Shown: positions 42,866 through 54,684 of the stretch, one piece after another
How positions within the stretch are numbered: the first letter of the stretch is position 1
Layout of the letters: each line of letters opens with the position of its first letter
Assembly (NCBI GenBank): GCA_963693285.1
Contig: OY848919.1
Location: 3,415,827 to 3,479,826 of the forward strand
DNA length: 64,000 nucleotides
DNA from: Xestospongia muta
Lineage: Eukaryota > Porifera > Demospongiae > Haplosclerida > Petrosiidae
Reading direction: 5' to 3'
Program-made: the position numbers and the translations under genes
The notes under the pieces: generated by a model
Databases searched by the model: none
The model's input: the letters and a program-made list of their open reading frames with translations, nothing else
What the model was told of the DNA's origin: nothing

Positions 42866-45800
42866 ATGTTGACTTCAGTATTACTGCAGCTATCTCTTTG
42901 TTTACATCTCTTTACAAGTTATTGTAAATGTACTGGAGACAGTGATAATACATATTATGTTAACTCTTCTTCAGATTTAGAGCAATACCTTTGTAACACA
43001 ACATGGTCTTCTCAATACCTTGTGTTCTTATTGAACAGTTCTGTCAACTTTGCCATTTCATCTGGTAACTTCTGTCAAGTGACATCTCACCAGACTAGTA
43101 GAGTTGAAATACGAAGTAATTCTTCCACAAAGTCAGCTATCATTTCCTGCTTTCATAATGATGTTTCATTGAGTCTTCTAAAGCCCAGAAGAGGTCTAGT
43201 TTTCTTCAATTCTACTGTGACCTTTAAACGATTAGTGTTCAAGAACTGTGGTACATATCTCACTACCATACAAGATACTGTGATCACTGACTACCTCAAT
43301 AGTTCATCTCTGTATTACACTTCATCTCATGCTGCTGTCTTAGTCTTTGTTCATTGTCAGGTCAATATAAGTCAAGTTAACATCTACTACTCATATGGGT
43401 TTGCTATGATTGGTATAAATCTATATAACTCTACTATTGACAATGTTAATATGTCTAATTCAACATATAGTCCTGAAGTGTACAAAAATAACAACCAGAG
43501 TCTTGGGAGTGGCTTTCTTCTCCATTTTATGGATACCAATGACTTAATTACTATCTATAACATACTTATCAGAAATGCCTTCTTCTTGTATAATTTTGAT
43601 TATAATACTCATGGCTGTCTCACCGATACATACTACAATAAATTTTTATCATCTACTAATGGTTCTTATCCTGTTGTTAATGCAGCTGGACTAACAGTAC
43701 TCTATACACAACAGAGTGATAATAACAAGGTTACTGTTCATGTTACAGAATCAACATTTCATGAAAATATTGGCAGTTTTGCAGGTGGCATGTTTATTCT
43801 GCAACACAACACACATTATGTCATTAATACATCCATAAGTCTTACATTTTTCAATAGTAATTACAATCTTCAATGTTATGGATCATCTCTTGTATTTTAC
43901 CAGTATTCATCATACAAGTCTCAAGCTCAAACATGTTTATCAACTCTTAGTATCCTCAATACATTATTTGATCGAGGCTATTGCCACAAACATACCGGCA
44001 TTAATAAAAATGGTGGAGCAGTTTACATTGGTATAGCTAATAATATAAAGTTACAATTTCATGTAAATTTCATAAATTGTACATTTCAATATAATTATGT
44101 CACAAATACAGGAGCATGTTTATATGCCTCAGTCTATCAATTTGCTGACAATAGAGGCAATGTCTCCATTAACTTGGACAGTACTATTGCTGTGAACAAT
44201 TTTCAAAATATCACAAGACCCTTTGTATCCTCTGCGGGTATATTTTATTTCTACAAAATCAACAGAGTTGACATCACTGGGACATCTCACTTCAGTAACA
44301 ATTATGGATCAGTTATAAGTTCTCAAGACTCAAATGTCTATTTATCTGGTAATTTAACTTTTAGTGATAATCATGCTATGACTGGTCCAGCAATTAGACT
44401 AGTTGGTAACTGTCAGTTATACTTTATGTCAGGTGTTATAGCAAAGTTTACTAATAATTCAGCTCAGTTGAAGGGAGGAGCTATATATGCAGATGGTGCG
44501 GAGAGTAATAGTAAATGTGTCATACAAATTGATTCAAATGTTTCTCAAATAGTGTTTTCAGGCAATGACGCAAAAAGAGCTGGTAGTTCAATATATGCTC
44601 AACCTATATTCTCTTGTTATGTCAATAAAACAAATTATATTAAATCTCCTAACAAAACAATGGCATTTTATAACCAACACTTCACTTATATTAATAGCAA
44701 ATCAAGCAATAATTTGTATAACTTTTCAACTTTACCACAAGATCTTAAAGAGGTCACTAGTACATCACTAGATTATGTTCATATGTTTCCAGGACAAGAA
44801 ATTCATTACTGCATTTCAGCTCTTGATGCTCTCAACAGAAAGGTATTTTCTACACTAGCAATTGTTATTATTAAAAACCACTTGCAGCCTAATATTTCTG
44901 ATACTACCAAAGTCTGGTTAGACTTTCATGATCAAGAACAACTAATTCAAGAACGTACTAATTGCACTAAAATTAGTGTGTCTGTTCATGCAAATGACAA
45001 AGTTAATATTATAGAAGCAATAATTATATTCTCTCAATATTCTCAACCAAACATTTTGTCAAAGAGCATTTACATACTTCCATGTCCTCTTGGATTTGTT
45101 TTAAATAACATCACAGGAGTCTGTGAACTTTCACCTTCATTTAATAACTTAATAAAACATGAACACATTTCAGTCCCAATTACATCCAATATAACTAATC
45201 AGATGATCACAAGACCAGCAACAACAAACTTTTGGGCAGGAATAACAAAATATGAAGACAAAACAAAAGGAGAATTTGGTGTATCAATTTATTGCCCTAT
45301 TGGATTCTGTAATAATAATAAGACATTGGCCTATTTCTACAGTGGTGATTTGTTATCAATTCAAAGTTTTAAGTTGTCAGATGGTATTACTGACTATCAT
45401 CCACCATTGTGTTTATATCAACGTGAAGGAACATTATGTGGTAGATGTAGTGAAGGATTAAGTGTGGTATTTGGGTCTACAGAATGTCATCATTGTAGTA
45501 ATGCATGGATAGCAACAATTACTATTTATCTAGTTGCTGGTCCCCTTCTTATTTACCTGTTGTATGCTCTCAAACTTACATTAACAACAGGTACACTCAA
45601 TGGAATTATATTCTATGCTCAGGCTGCTAATTGTGGTCTGCTTGATGTGTTAAGATATTACTATTTTAAATCATCAATTGATCATCTATCAGAGTTTGCT
45701 GTATTCATTATCAGTTTATTGAATCTTAAAACAGGCTTTCCTCATTGTTTGTACAATGGGATGACAGAATTATGGAAGGCTGGCCTCAATTTAGCCTTTC

Positions 45801-46723
45801 CAATTTATCTACTAATAATAGTTTTTGTCCTCATTATCTATAGCCATTTTTCACTAAGGCTTTCTAACAGAATAGCTCATTCCTCAGTTCAAGTGCTAGT
45901 TACTGTTATACATCTTTCTTTTTCAGGCCTACTTGTTCAATTGATAAATGTAATGACTTATGCTGTGGTCTATACATCCAATACTATACATCATGTTTGG
46001 TTCTTTGATGGTACTGTAGAATATGGAGGACACTCCCATCGTATACTATTGATGGTAACTTTGATAATAGTCCTTGGTCTGCTGTTACCATATGTACTCC
46101 TACTCCTCTTTGCTAAACCTCTTAGACCATTAGCATGTACAACTAAGTACTTACGACCATTTTTAGAAGCTATCCATGCTCCTTATAAGGAAGGTAAACA
46201 ATACTGGTTTACATTTCGTCTTTTCTTACTATGTGCTATGTATGGCATATATTCAAGATATAGAGCTACTGACATTTATGTTCTTTATTTTACAACAAGT
46301 CCAATGTTAGTAGCATTTCTTCTAATGCAAGCTTATATCAAACCATTTAAGAATAAACTAGTCCATATTTTAGATTCTTGGATGATGATAAATTTGACTT
46401 TTCATTATCTTACCAATTGGTATTTTCTTCTGAAAAAAAACTTACTAGCACAAAAACTTTTTACTGTTACATCTGTCTTTCTGACATTTGTGACATTAAT
46501 GATTGTTATAACATATCATGTGCTCTGGGCTATAGGAAAAGTGTACTACATAAAACGATGGATCGAAAACAAATGGGAGAAAGTCTGTCTTTTTTACATA
46601 AAACTTTCTTCTTTTCGTACTCGTATAAGAATTCGTAATCGTTTGCCACTTACAGATAGCAGTACCTCGTTTTATGGATCATGCTCAGAGTTTAGAGAGC
46701 CTGTCCTAAATTACAATGATTGA
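42866..46723 (+). CDS. beta-helix ectodomain / multi-pass membrane protein, family member (1,285 aa)
   Basis: Intact, intronless and closely similar along its whole length to the 33421 gene, so these two are recent duplicates. An ATG at 42860 adds two residues (ME); I prefer 42866 because it fits the shared AGATGTTGACTTC context. The signal peptide MLTSVLLQLSLCLHLF is followed by the ectodomain with the NNITGVCELS / TKGEFGVSIYCPIGFC variant, GTLCGRCSEG near 855 and 9-10 membrane segments. Differences from 33421 include HLSEFAVFII versus YLSEFAIFII and ILPCPLGF versus IYPCPLGF. It forms the left half of a two-gene unit with 48573. Role unknown. Confidence 0.85.
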   Translation: MLTSVLLQLSLCLHLFTSYCKCTGDSDNTYYVNSSSDLEQYLCNTTWSSQYLVFLLNSSVNFAISSGNFCQVTSHQTSRVEIRSNSSTKSAIISCFHNDVSLSLLKPRRGLVFFNSTVTFKRLVFKNCGTYLTTIQDTVITDYLNSSSLYYTSSHAAVLVFVHCQVNISQVNIYYSYGFAMIGINLYNSTIDNVNMSNSTYSPEVYKNNNQSLGSGFLLHFMDTNDLITIYNILIRNAFFLYNFDYNTHGCLTDTYYNKFLSSTNGSYPVVNAAGLTVLYTQQSDNNKVTVHVTESTFHENIGSFAGGMFILQHNTHYVINTSISLTFFNSNYNLQCYGSSLVFYQYSSYKSQAQTCLSTLSILNTLFDRGYCHKHTGINKNGGAVYIGIANNIKLQFHVNFINCTFQYNYVTNTGACLYASVYQFADNRGNVSINLDSTIAVNNFQNITRPFVSSAGIFYFYKINRVDITGTSHFSNNYGSVISSQDSNVYLSGNLTFSDNHAMTGPAIRLVGNCQLYFMSGVIAKFTNNSAQLKGGAIYADGAESNSKCVIQIDSNVSQIVFSGNDAKRAGSSIYAQPIFSCYVNKTNYIKSPNKTMAFYNQHFTYINSKSSNNLYNFSTLPQDLKEVTSTSLDYVHMFPGQEIHYCISALDALNRKVFSTLAIVIIKNHLQPNISDTTKVWLDFHDQEQLIQERTNCTKISVSVHANDKVNIIEAIIIFSQYSQPNILSKSIYILPCPLGFVLNNITGVCELSPSFNNLIKHEHISVPITSNITNQMITRPATTNFWAGITKYEDKTKGEFGVSIYCPIGFCNNNKTLAYFYSGDLLSIQSFKLSDGITDYHPPLCLYQREGTLCGRCSEGLSVVFGSTECHHCSNAWIATITIYLVAGPLLIYLLYALKLTLTTGTLNGIIFYAQAANCGLLDVLRYYYFKSSIDHLSEFAVFIISLLNLKTGFPHCLYNGMTELWKAGLNLAFPIYLLIIVFVLIIYSHFSLRLSNRIAHSSVQVLVTVIHLSFSGLLVQLINVMTYAVVYTSNTIHHVWFFDGTVEYGGHSHRILLMVTLIIVLGLLLPYVLLLLFAKPLRPLACTTKYLRPFLEAIHAPYKEGKQYWFTFRLFLLCAMYGIYSRYRATDIYVLYFTTSPMLVAFLLMQAYIKPFKNKLVHILDSWMMINLTFHYLTNWYFLLKKNLLAQKLFTVTSVFLTFVTLMIVITYHVLWAIGKVYYIKRWIENKWEKVCLFYIKLSSFRTRIRIRNRLPLTDSSTSFYGSCSEFREPVLNYND

Positions 46724-46864
46724 TGAAACAATTGTAGTGTCAAGTGTGCTTGTGTTAGAAAACATACTGTCATGAGTAATTAATTGTAGTATTAAGTGTG
46801 TGTTTTAGATTACATACATTTAGTAACTTTATATGTACATTTATACAATATATGTTTTGATTTT

Positions 46865-46870
46865 AATAAA
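46865..46870 (+). terminator. candidate poly(A) signal
   Basis: AATAAA 142 bases after the stop at 46723. Confidence 0.5.
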
Positions 46871-47159
46871 AACATTGTTTATTTTTAGCAATATAGTATT
46901 AAAGATTTTAAAGATATACAAAATTGTGTGACAGGGAGACTGATTTTTATGATCATCAACTTTACTTCAAGGGCTCTATGTTATCAAGTGGAGTTTACAA
47001 ATTTCCTAATGAACATATCTGGTTTAAAATAAAACATAAATGCACAGTTATAATTAGTTAATAGTTAATATGTTTAGGATTAGAAGGAGTGAATCAGTTT
47101 GATACACATGTAATAAATGATATTAAACATCAATAGTTATTTCATGATAGTATTATTTT

Positions 47160-47465
47160 TTTATTCTGAGTCATCAAGGTTTTTTCATATATCACCTATA
47201 TGTATTAACATTAATGTTTTTGGAGCAACTAGTATTACTTCATCTACATATTTGTATTTTAAAAACTTGTTGCAAATACTGAAGTATGTTTATATACTCA
47301 ATCTGTGGATTCATATTCCCATTATATTGGACAGTACTATCTCTGTGAAAAAAAATTCAAGAAACTGGAATGCTTTTGCATCATTAGCATATATTTTTTA
47401 ATTTTCACAGAATCAACACAGTTGATATTTTCTGATTTGGATAGATCAGTTATAAATCCTTGACA
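47160..47465 (+). pseudogene. decayed ectodomain relic
   Basis: Copy of 11440-11745 with almost the same sequence, including TTGGACAGTACTATCTCTGT. Confidence 0.5.
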
Positions 47466-47494
47466 ATCTTATTAACTATCACACAAAGACTGAT

Positions 47495-48235
47495 GCCTTC
47501 TCTGATAATTCTACTGATGAAATCATTTTCTATCTACTATTCATCAGTAGTACTTGTAGTGGAGACAGTAATATTACATATCATGTTAACTCATCTTCAG
47601 ATTTAGAGTTGTACCAGTGTAACAGAACGTGCATGGTTCTCTAAATGTTTTGTGTTCTTGCTAAACACTTCTGTTATCACTACCATTTCATCTGGTAACT
47701 TCTGTCAAGTGACAACTTACCAGACTAGTAGTTTTCTTGCAAGCTAGGTCAGCTACTATAAGGTGTACTCACAATGTGAATGGCATATCAGATGTTCTTC
47801 CACAACTGGCAAATGTCTGCTTTTCTTTAACTCTTAAAAAATGGTGTTCAAGAAGTGTGGTACATATCTCCTACTATTCAAGATACTGTAATCACTGAGT
47901 ACCTCAATAGTTCATCTCTGTATTACACTTCATCTCATGCTGCTGTCTTAGTCTTTGATAGTAGCTCTTGGTCTGCTGTTACCATATATATACTTACTTC
48001 TCTTTGCTAAATCACTTAGACCACTAGCATGTACCAGCAATACTTACAACTTCTTTTAGAAGCTATCCATGCTCCTTATAAGGAAGGTAAACATTATTGG
48101 TTTACATTGCATCTTCTCTTACTATGTGCTATGTATGGCATATATTCAAAATATAGAGCTACTGATTCATTAAGTACGCTGTTGGTGATTTTTCTTGTTT
48201 TCAAGCTTATATCAAACCATATAAGTATAAATTGC
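47495..48235 (+). pseudogene. decayed family member, N-terminus joined to membrane block
   Basis: Copy of 11770-12510; shares its internal deletions and the HAPYKEGKHYWF variant (His), which separates it from the 38055 copy (Gln). Confidence 0.75.
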
Positions 48236-48284
48236 AGATGTGAATGTGTGTTATTTACTAAGCACAAATGTGTATATTCATTAT

Positions 48285-48572
48285 CAATGCAGACATTATA
48301 TGTTACTATTAGTATTATGTGTGTGCCTTACTTTATTTGTCATCATTATTTTGGTGTTAGGCATTGTATGAACAAACATTTTTGGTGATTCAAATGTCTA
48401 ACATTTTACTTATTTAACCATAATAAACATTGAAATGTATACATAGTTTAAAATTATTTTCAATGTTATTTCAAAAATAGCAAAAAGTTGACATTCCAGA
48501 TTGCTGAGGTTATAAATTTTAACAATATCAAGTTGTTTGTAGAAGACTGTTCAGTTATAGCTTTTAGCAGAG
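48285..48572 (+). promoter_or_regulatory. upstream module of the 48573 gene, TATA-like box at 48511-48517
   Basis: Nearly identical to the module before 12848. TATAAAT is 55 bases before the ATG. Confidence 0.5.
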
Positions 48573-51500
48573 ATGTTGACTTCAGTATTACTGCATCTAT
48601 CTCTTTGTTTACATCTCTTTAAGAGTTATTGTACAAGTACTGGAGACAGTATCAATACGTATCATGTTAACTCATCTACAGATTTAGAGCAGTACCTGTG
48701 CAACACAACATGGTTCTCTCAATACCTTGTCTTCTTATTAAACAGTTCTGTCAACTTCACCATTTCATCTGGTAACTTCTGTCAAGTGACAACTCATCAG
48801 ACTAGTAGAGTTGAGATACGAAGTAATTCTCCCACAAAATCGGCTAACATTAACTGCTTTCATAATGATGTCTCATTGAGTCTTCCAAAGCCCAGAAGAG
48901 GTCTAGTCTTCCTAAATTCTACTGTGATTCTTAAGCAATTGGTATTCAAAAATTGTGGTACATATCTTACTACCATACAAAATACTAAAATAACTGACTA
49001 CCTCAATAGTTCATTTCTGTATTACACTTCATCTCATGCTGCTGCCTTAATCTTTGTTCATTGTCAGGTCAATATAAGTCAAGTTAACATCTACTACTCA
49101 TATGGGTTTGCTATGATTGGTGTAGATCTATATAACTCTAGTATTGATAGTGTTAGTATGTCTAATTCATCATATAGTGTTGAAGTGTACCAAAATAACA
49201 GCCAGAGTCTTGGGAGTGGCCTTCTTTTTCATTTTATAGATACCAATGACTTAATTGCTATCTATGACATACTTATCAGAAATGCTTCCTTCTTGTATAA
49301 TTGTGACTACAATACTCATATTTGTTTCACTGATACATACTATAATAAGCATTTTTCATCTACAAATGAGCCTGAAACAATTGTTAATGCAGCTGGACTA
49401 ACAATACTCTATACACAACAGAGTTATAATAACAAGGTTACTGTTCATGTTACAGAATCAATATTTCATAAAAATTTTGGCAGTTTTGCAGGTGGCATGT
49501 TTATTCTGCAATACAACACAGATTATGTCATTAATACATCCATTAGTTCTACAGCATTCAATAGTAATTACAACCTTCACTGTCATGGAGCCGCTCTTGT
49601 ATTTTACTGGTATTCATCATACAATTTTCAAGCTCAAAAGATTTTATCCACACTTTATGTCCTCAATGCATCATTTGATCAAAGTCTAAGCAGAAACCAT
49701 GCTGACATTAATTATAACAAAAACAGTGGAGCAGTCTACATTGGTATAACTAATAGCACAAAGATTTGTTTAAATATAAATTTCGTAAATTGTACATTTC
49801 AAAATAATTATCTTACAAATACAGGAGCATGTTTATATGCCTCTGTGTGTCATATTGCTGACAATGGAGGCAACGTTTCTATAAAATTGGACAGTACTAT
49901 TGCTGTGTATAATTCTCAAAATCCTGAGAGACCCTTTGTATCCTCTGCAGGTATATTTTATTTCTACAAAATCAACAGAGTTGCCATCACTGGAACATCT
50001 CACTTCAGTAACAATTATGGATCAGTTATAAGTTCTCAAGACTCAAATGTCTATCTAGCTGGTAATTTAACTTTTAGTGATAATCATGCTATGACTGGTC
50101 CAGCAATTAGACTAGTTGGTAACTGTCAGTTATACTTTATGTCAGGTGTTATAGCAAAGTTTATAAATAATTCAGCTCAGTTAGTAGGAGGAGCTATATA
50201 TGCAGATGGTGCAAAGAGTAATGATAAATGTGTCATACAAATTGATTCTAATGTTTCTAAAATAGTTTTCTCAGACAATGAAGCAAGAAGAGGTGGTAGT
50301 TCAATATATGCTCAACCAATATCCTCCTGTCATATTAACAATGCAAATTCTATTAACTCTCCTTATGAAACAATGGCATTTTATAACCAACATTTCACCT
50401 TTAATAATAGCAAATTAAACACTAATTTGTATCAGTTTTCAACTTTACCACAAAATCTTAAAGAATTCACTGGTATATTATATAACTATGATAAAATTTA
50501 TCCAGGACAAGAAATTTATTACTGCATTTCAGCCATTGATATTCTTGGTAGAAATGTTTATTCTACTATAGCAATTGATATTGTTAGAAAACATTCTCAT
50601 TTTAATATTCTTAAAACAACAGGACTCTGGTTGTCTTATGATGATCAAGAGCAAATGATTCAAGAAAACAAAACTTGCACAACCGTTAGTGTGACTGTTC
50701 ATACAAATTATCAATTTAATATTATAGATGCAATAATTGTATTCTCCCAACCAACAAGTCTAACAAAATATGTCAAAATATATCCATGTCCACTGGGATT
50801 TGATTTGAATAAGACAATAGGAATCTGTCAACTTTCATCTTCATTTGATAACTTGAGAAAACATCAACCCCTTACAGTCCCTATTATTGGTAATGTCAGT
50901 AGTCAGACAATAACAAGACTTTTTGGAGTAATCACTTGGGCAGGAATAATAGAATATGAGAACAAAACAAATACAGAATTTGGTGTATCTTTAACTTGTC
51001 CAATTGGATATTGTAATAGCAATCAGACACTACCATACTTCTACAGTGGTGAGTTATTATCTAATGAAAGTTTTAAACTGTCAGATGGTATGACTGACTA
51101 TCATCCACCATTGTGTTTATATCAACGTGAAGGAACATTATGTGGTAGATGTAGTGAGGGATTAAGTGTGGTATTTGGATCTACAGAATGTCATCACTGT
51201 AGTAATGCTTGGATAGCAACAATCGGTATTTATCTAGTTGCTGGCCCTCTCCTCATTTACTTGTTATATGCTCTCAGACTCACATTAACAACTGGTACAC
51301 TCAATGGTATTATATTCTATGCTCAGGCTGCTAATTGTGGTCTGCTTGATATGTTAAGATATCACTATTTTAAATCATCAATTGATTATCTATCAGAGTT
51401 TGCTATATTCATTATCAGTGTTTTGAATCTTGAAACAGGCCTTCCTCATTGTTTATACAATGGAATGACAGAATTATGGAAGGCTGGTCTCAATTTAGCC

Positions 51501-52427
51501 TTTCCAATTTATCTCCTCATAATAGTTGTTGTCCTCATTATCTACAGCCATTTTTCACTAAGGCTTTCAAACAAAATATCTAATTCCTCAGTTCAAGTAC
51601 TGGTTACTGTTATACATCTCTCTTTTTCAAACCTACTTGTTCAAATGATAAATGTAATGACTTATGCTGTAATCTACACATCCAATGATGTAGATCATGT
51701 TTGGTATTTAGATGGCAATGTGAAATATGGAGGACACTCCCATCGTGTTTTAATGATTGTGACTTTGGTAGTAGTGCTTGGTCTACTATTACCATATGTA
51801 CTTCTACTTCTTTTTGCTAAACCACTTAGACCACTAGCATGTACCAACAAGTACTTACGACCTCTTTTAGAAGCTATCCATGCTCCTTATAAGGAAGGTA
51901 AACAATACTGGTTTACATTACGTCTTCTATTACTATGTGCTATGTATGGCATATATTCAAGATATAGAGCTACTGACATTTATGCTCTTTATTTTGCAAC
52001 AGGTCCAATGTTAGTAGTATTTCTTCTCCTACAAACTTATATCAAACCATTTAAGAATAAACTAGTCCATATTTTAGATTCTTGGATGATGTTAAATTTG
52101 ACTTTTCATTATCTTACCAATTGGTATTTTCTCCTGAAGAAAACCCTACTAACACAGAAAATGTTCAGTGTTACATCTGTCTTTCTGACATTTGTGACAT
52201 TAATGATTGTTATAACATATCATGTGCTCTGGGCTATGGGAAAAGTGTACTACATAAAGCGATGGATTGAAAAAAAATGGGAGAAAGTCTGTCTTTTTTA
52301 CATAAAACTTTCTTCTTTTCGTACTCGTATAAGAATTCGTAATCGTTTACCACTTATAGATAGCAGTGCCTCATTTTATGGAACATGCTCAGAGTTTAGA
52401 GAGCCTGTCCTAAATTACAATGATTAA
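48573..52427 (+). CDS. beta-helix ectodomain / multi-pass membrane protein, family member (1,284 aa)
   Basis: Intact twin of the broken 12848 gene. Signal peptide MLTSVLLHLSLCLHLFKSYC; ectodomain rich in NxS/T; CPLGFDLNKTIGICQLSSSF near 740-760; CPIGYC near 808; GTLCGRCSEGLSVVFGSTEC near 854. The membrane block runs from WIATIGIYLVAGPLLIYLL to VITYHVLWAMGK, with an extracellular-type loop HVWYLDGNVKYGGHSH that differs from the HVWFFDGTVEYGGHSH of other members. At the position of the 12848 stop it reads PPLCLYQ. Stop is TAA instead of TGA. Role unknown. Confidence 0.85.
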   Translation: MLTSVLLHLSLCLHLFKSYCTSTGDSINTYHVNSSTDLEQYLCNTTWFSQYLVFLLNSSVNFTISSGNFCQVTTHQTSRVEIRSNSPTKSANINCFHNDVSLSLPKPRRGLVFLNSTVILKQLVFKNCGTYLTTIQNTKITDYLNSSFLYYTSSHAAALIFVHCQVNISQVNIYYSYGFAMIGVDLYNSSIDSVSMSNSSYSVEVYQNNSQSLGSGLLFHFIDTNDLIAIYDILIRNASFLYNCDYNTHICFTDTYYNKHFSSTNEPETIVNAAGLTILYTQQSYNNKVTVHVTESIFHKNFGSFAGGMFILQYNTDYVINTSISSTAFNSNYNLHCHGAALVFYWYSSYNFQAQKILSTLYVLNASFDQSLSRNHADINYNKNSGAVYIGITNSTKICLNINFVNCTFQNNYLTNTGACLYASVCHIADNGGNVSIKLDSTIAVYNSQNPERPFVSSAGIFYFYKINRVAITGTSHFSNNYGSVISSQDSNVYLAGNLTFSDNHAMTGPAIRLVGNCQLYFMSGVIAKFINNSAQLVGGAIYADGAKSNDKCVIQIDSNVSKIVFSDNEARRGGSSIYAQPISSCHINNANSINSPYETMAFYNQHFTFNNSKLNTNLYQFSTLPQNLKEFTGILYNYDKIYPGQEIYYCISAIDILGRNVYSTIAIDIVRKHSHFNILKTTGLWLSYDDQEQMIQENKTCTTVSVTVHTNYQFNIIDAIIVFSQPTSLTKYVKIYPCPLGFDLNKTIGICQLSSSFDNLRKHQPLTVPIIGNVSSQTITRLFGVITWAGIIEYENKTNTEFGVSLTCPIGYCNSNQTLPYFYSGELLSNESFKLSDGMTDYHPPLCLYQREGTLCGRCSEGLSVVFGSTECHHCSNAWIATIGIYLVAGPLLIYLLYALRLTLTTGTLNGIIFYAQAANCGLLDMLRYHYFKSSIDYLSEFAIFIISVLNLETGLPHCLYNGMTELWKAGLNLAFPIYLLIIVVVLIIYSHFSLRLSNKISNSSVQVLVTVIHLSFSNLLVQMINVMTYAVIYTSNDVDHVWYLDGNVKYGGHSHRVLMIVTLVVVLGLLLPYVLLLLFAKPLRPLACTNKYLRPLLEAIHAPYKEGKQYWFTLRLLLLCAMYGIYSRYRATDIYALYFATGPMLVVFLLLQTYIKPFKNKLVHILDSWMMLNLTFHYLTNWYFLLKKTLLTQKMFSVTSVFLTFVTLMIVITYHVLWAMGKVYYIKRWIEKKWEKVCLFYIKLSSFRTRIRIRNRLPLIDSSASFYGTCSEFREPVLNYND

Positions 52428-52575
52428 TGAAACAATTGTAGTGTCAAGTGTGCGTGTGTTAGAAAACATGATACCTACAGTCACGAGTAACCAATCATAG
52501 TATAAAGTGTGTGTTTTAGATTACATACATTTAGTAACTTTATATGTACATTTATACAATACATGTTTTGAATTT

Positions 52576-52581
52576 AATAAA
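52576..52581 (+). terminator. candidate poly(A) signal
   Basis: AATAAA about 149 bases after the stop at 52427. Confidence 0.45.
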
Positions 52582-52925
52582 AACATTATTTATTTTTAGT
52601 TAGTATTAAAGATTTTAAAGACATAAAAAAATCTGTGACAGGGAGGCTGATTTTTAAGGTCATCAACATTACTCCAATTAGAGTTGTATGTTATCAAGTG
52701 GAGTTTACAAATTTCCTAATGAACATATCTGGTTTATAATAAAAAACATAAATGCACAGTTATAATTAGTTAATAGTTAATATGTTTATGATTAGAAGGA
52801 GTGAATCAGTTTGATACACATGCAAAGAATGATATAAAACATCAATAGTTATTTCATGATTGTATTTTTTAAAGACCTGTTATGAAGCAATTATTGATTT
52901 GTTATTTTTATTATTGTTTTATAGA

Positions 52926-53292
52926 TTATGTTAAAAACTCAAAAGTATTCATTGCCACATCATTTCTGAGTCATCAAGGTTTCTTCATATATCACCTATT
53001 AACATTAACGTTTTTAGAGCAGCTAGTATTACTTCATCTACATGTTTTGATTTTAGAAACTTGTTGCAATTACTTAAGTTTGTTTATATACTCAATCTGT
53101 GGATTCATATTCCCATTATATTGGACAATACTATCACTGTTAAAAAAAGCTAAAAGTTTTAAAATGTTCTTTATCTTTCACAGAATCAACATGGTTGACG
53201 TCTTCTCATTTGGTAACAATAATATATCAGTTATAAATTCTCAACAATCTATCTTTTTGCTAAATTTGAGTTTTTACAATAAATATGCCTGA
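52926..53292 (+). pseudogene. decayed ectodomain relic
   Basis: Copy of 17200-17565, same loss of frame. Confidence 0.55.
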
Positions 53293-54684
53293 ACTGGTAC
53301 ACAACTATAATAGTTAGGTTTAGAGATAACTAAACTCATTTAATAGGAGAACCTATTGTCTATATGGAACACAAGCTTATATTTTTAGTATTTTAATGAT
53401 GACATAATGTTGTCACTTAATCTATAAATACGCAAGAACTAAACAATATATACTTTATTTTGCAGTATGTAACTGAGCTTAATAAAAACAGAATTCAATA
53501 TGAAACTACTCTTACTAATAAGTAAATGATACATTAATAATTAGATGCATCCTCCTTTAATTTACGTCTCCTCAATGCATGAATGCGACCCGGCTAAAAT
53601 CATATCAACACATTGTCCATGAACAATATGACTTACTTCACAAACAAGAACACACACTAGGCTAAAATCACATTAACACATTGTCCAAGACAAGTATCAA
53701 TTACTTCACAAACAACAACTAATACACACTATGATAATATACCAAAATATTGCCATGGCATTTGCTTAATTTAACAACGTACAGTTTACAGATCACATAT
53801 TAATTGTCAAAATAAAATTTGAATTATATTTAACCATCTTTAATTGCTTGTTACATAATAAAAAATCATACCAGACAGAACAGGATATTAGGTGCAATAC
53901 ATAGGTTTCTTCCAGTATAGTGTGTATGTACCAAGCAAAGGCTGTCTACATTACATAATGGAGAATGGTTGGCACATGGTTGACATTGCTTTCCCTATAG
54001 ATCAGTTTAATGAACAATAACTACAGAGTTATGTTTACATATGTTGTGTATTTTGTCATTTACTATACACAAAGTTTGCAAACAATGAGACATTTTTTGT
54101 ATTCTTATCTTGTATAAAATTTATCCGTAAAAAAAAACATATAACGCAATACTTCAGCTTTACTTAAAATGGCTTGGTTCCAAGGTTTAGGATTGATGGT
54201 CTATGGGAAATTAAATATAGTTTCTGTTACCAGTTCTTTTTCATCTTCCTTGTCTGTTTTTATTATTAGCTGTTGTATGTAGTTAGTTATACTTGTTGTG
54301 TGTATAATGGTTAATAAGATCAGTGTTGAACGTAATAAACAACATACACTAACAATAATAACACAACTAAATTATTATCACAAAATACCAAGGAATATTT
54401 TCGTAAATATTATATTATTTATATATACAGCAATTATTGTTTATATATAATTATTCAGGTTTTAAAATCTATTGTTTATTATTTACTGTTGTACTGTCAG
54501 CTACTTGAATGCAACAGCCACTGACTTGCAGCTAATTGCAAGGTACGATTCCTCAAAGATCCTTCAGTTAGCTCAGAACACACTCAAAAGAAAGCTATTG
54601 TTCTGTAATTAAGTAACATATCCCAGTATTTATATAGCACTTCCCAAAATGTATAATTATGAATAATTCATAATCATGTGAAAA
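53293..54684. other. non-coding spacer
   Basis: Copy of 17566-18956, with the same minus-strand exon-like traces and the 68-base direct repeats at 53592-53729. Nothing else seen. Confidence 0.3.
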
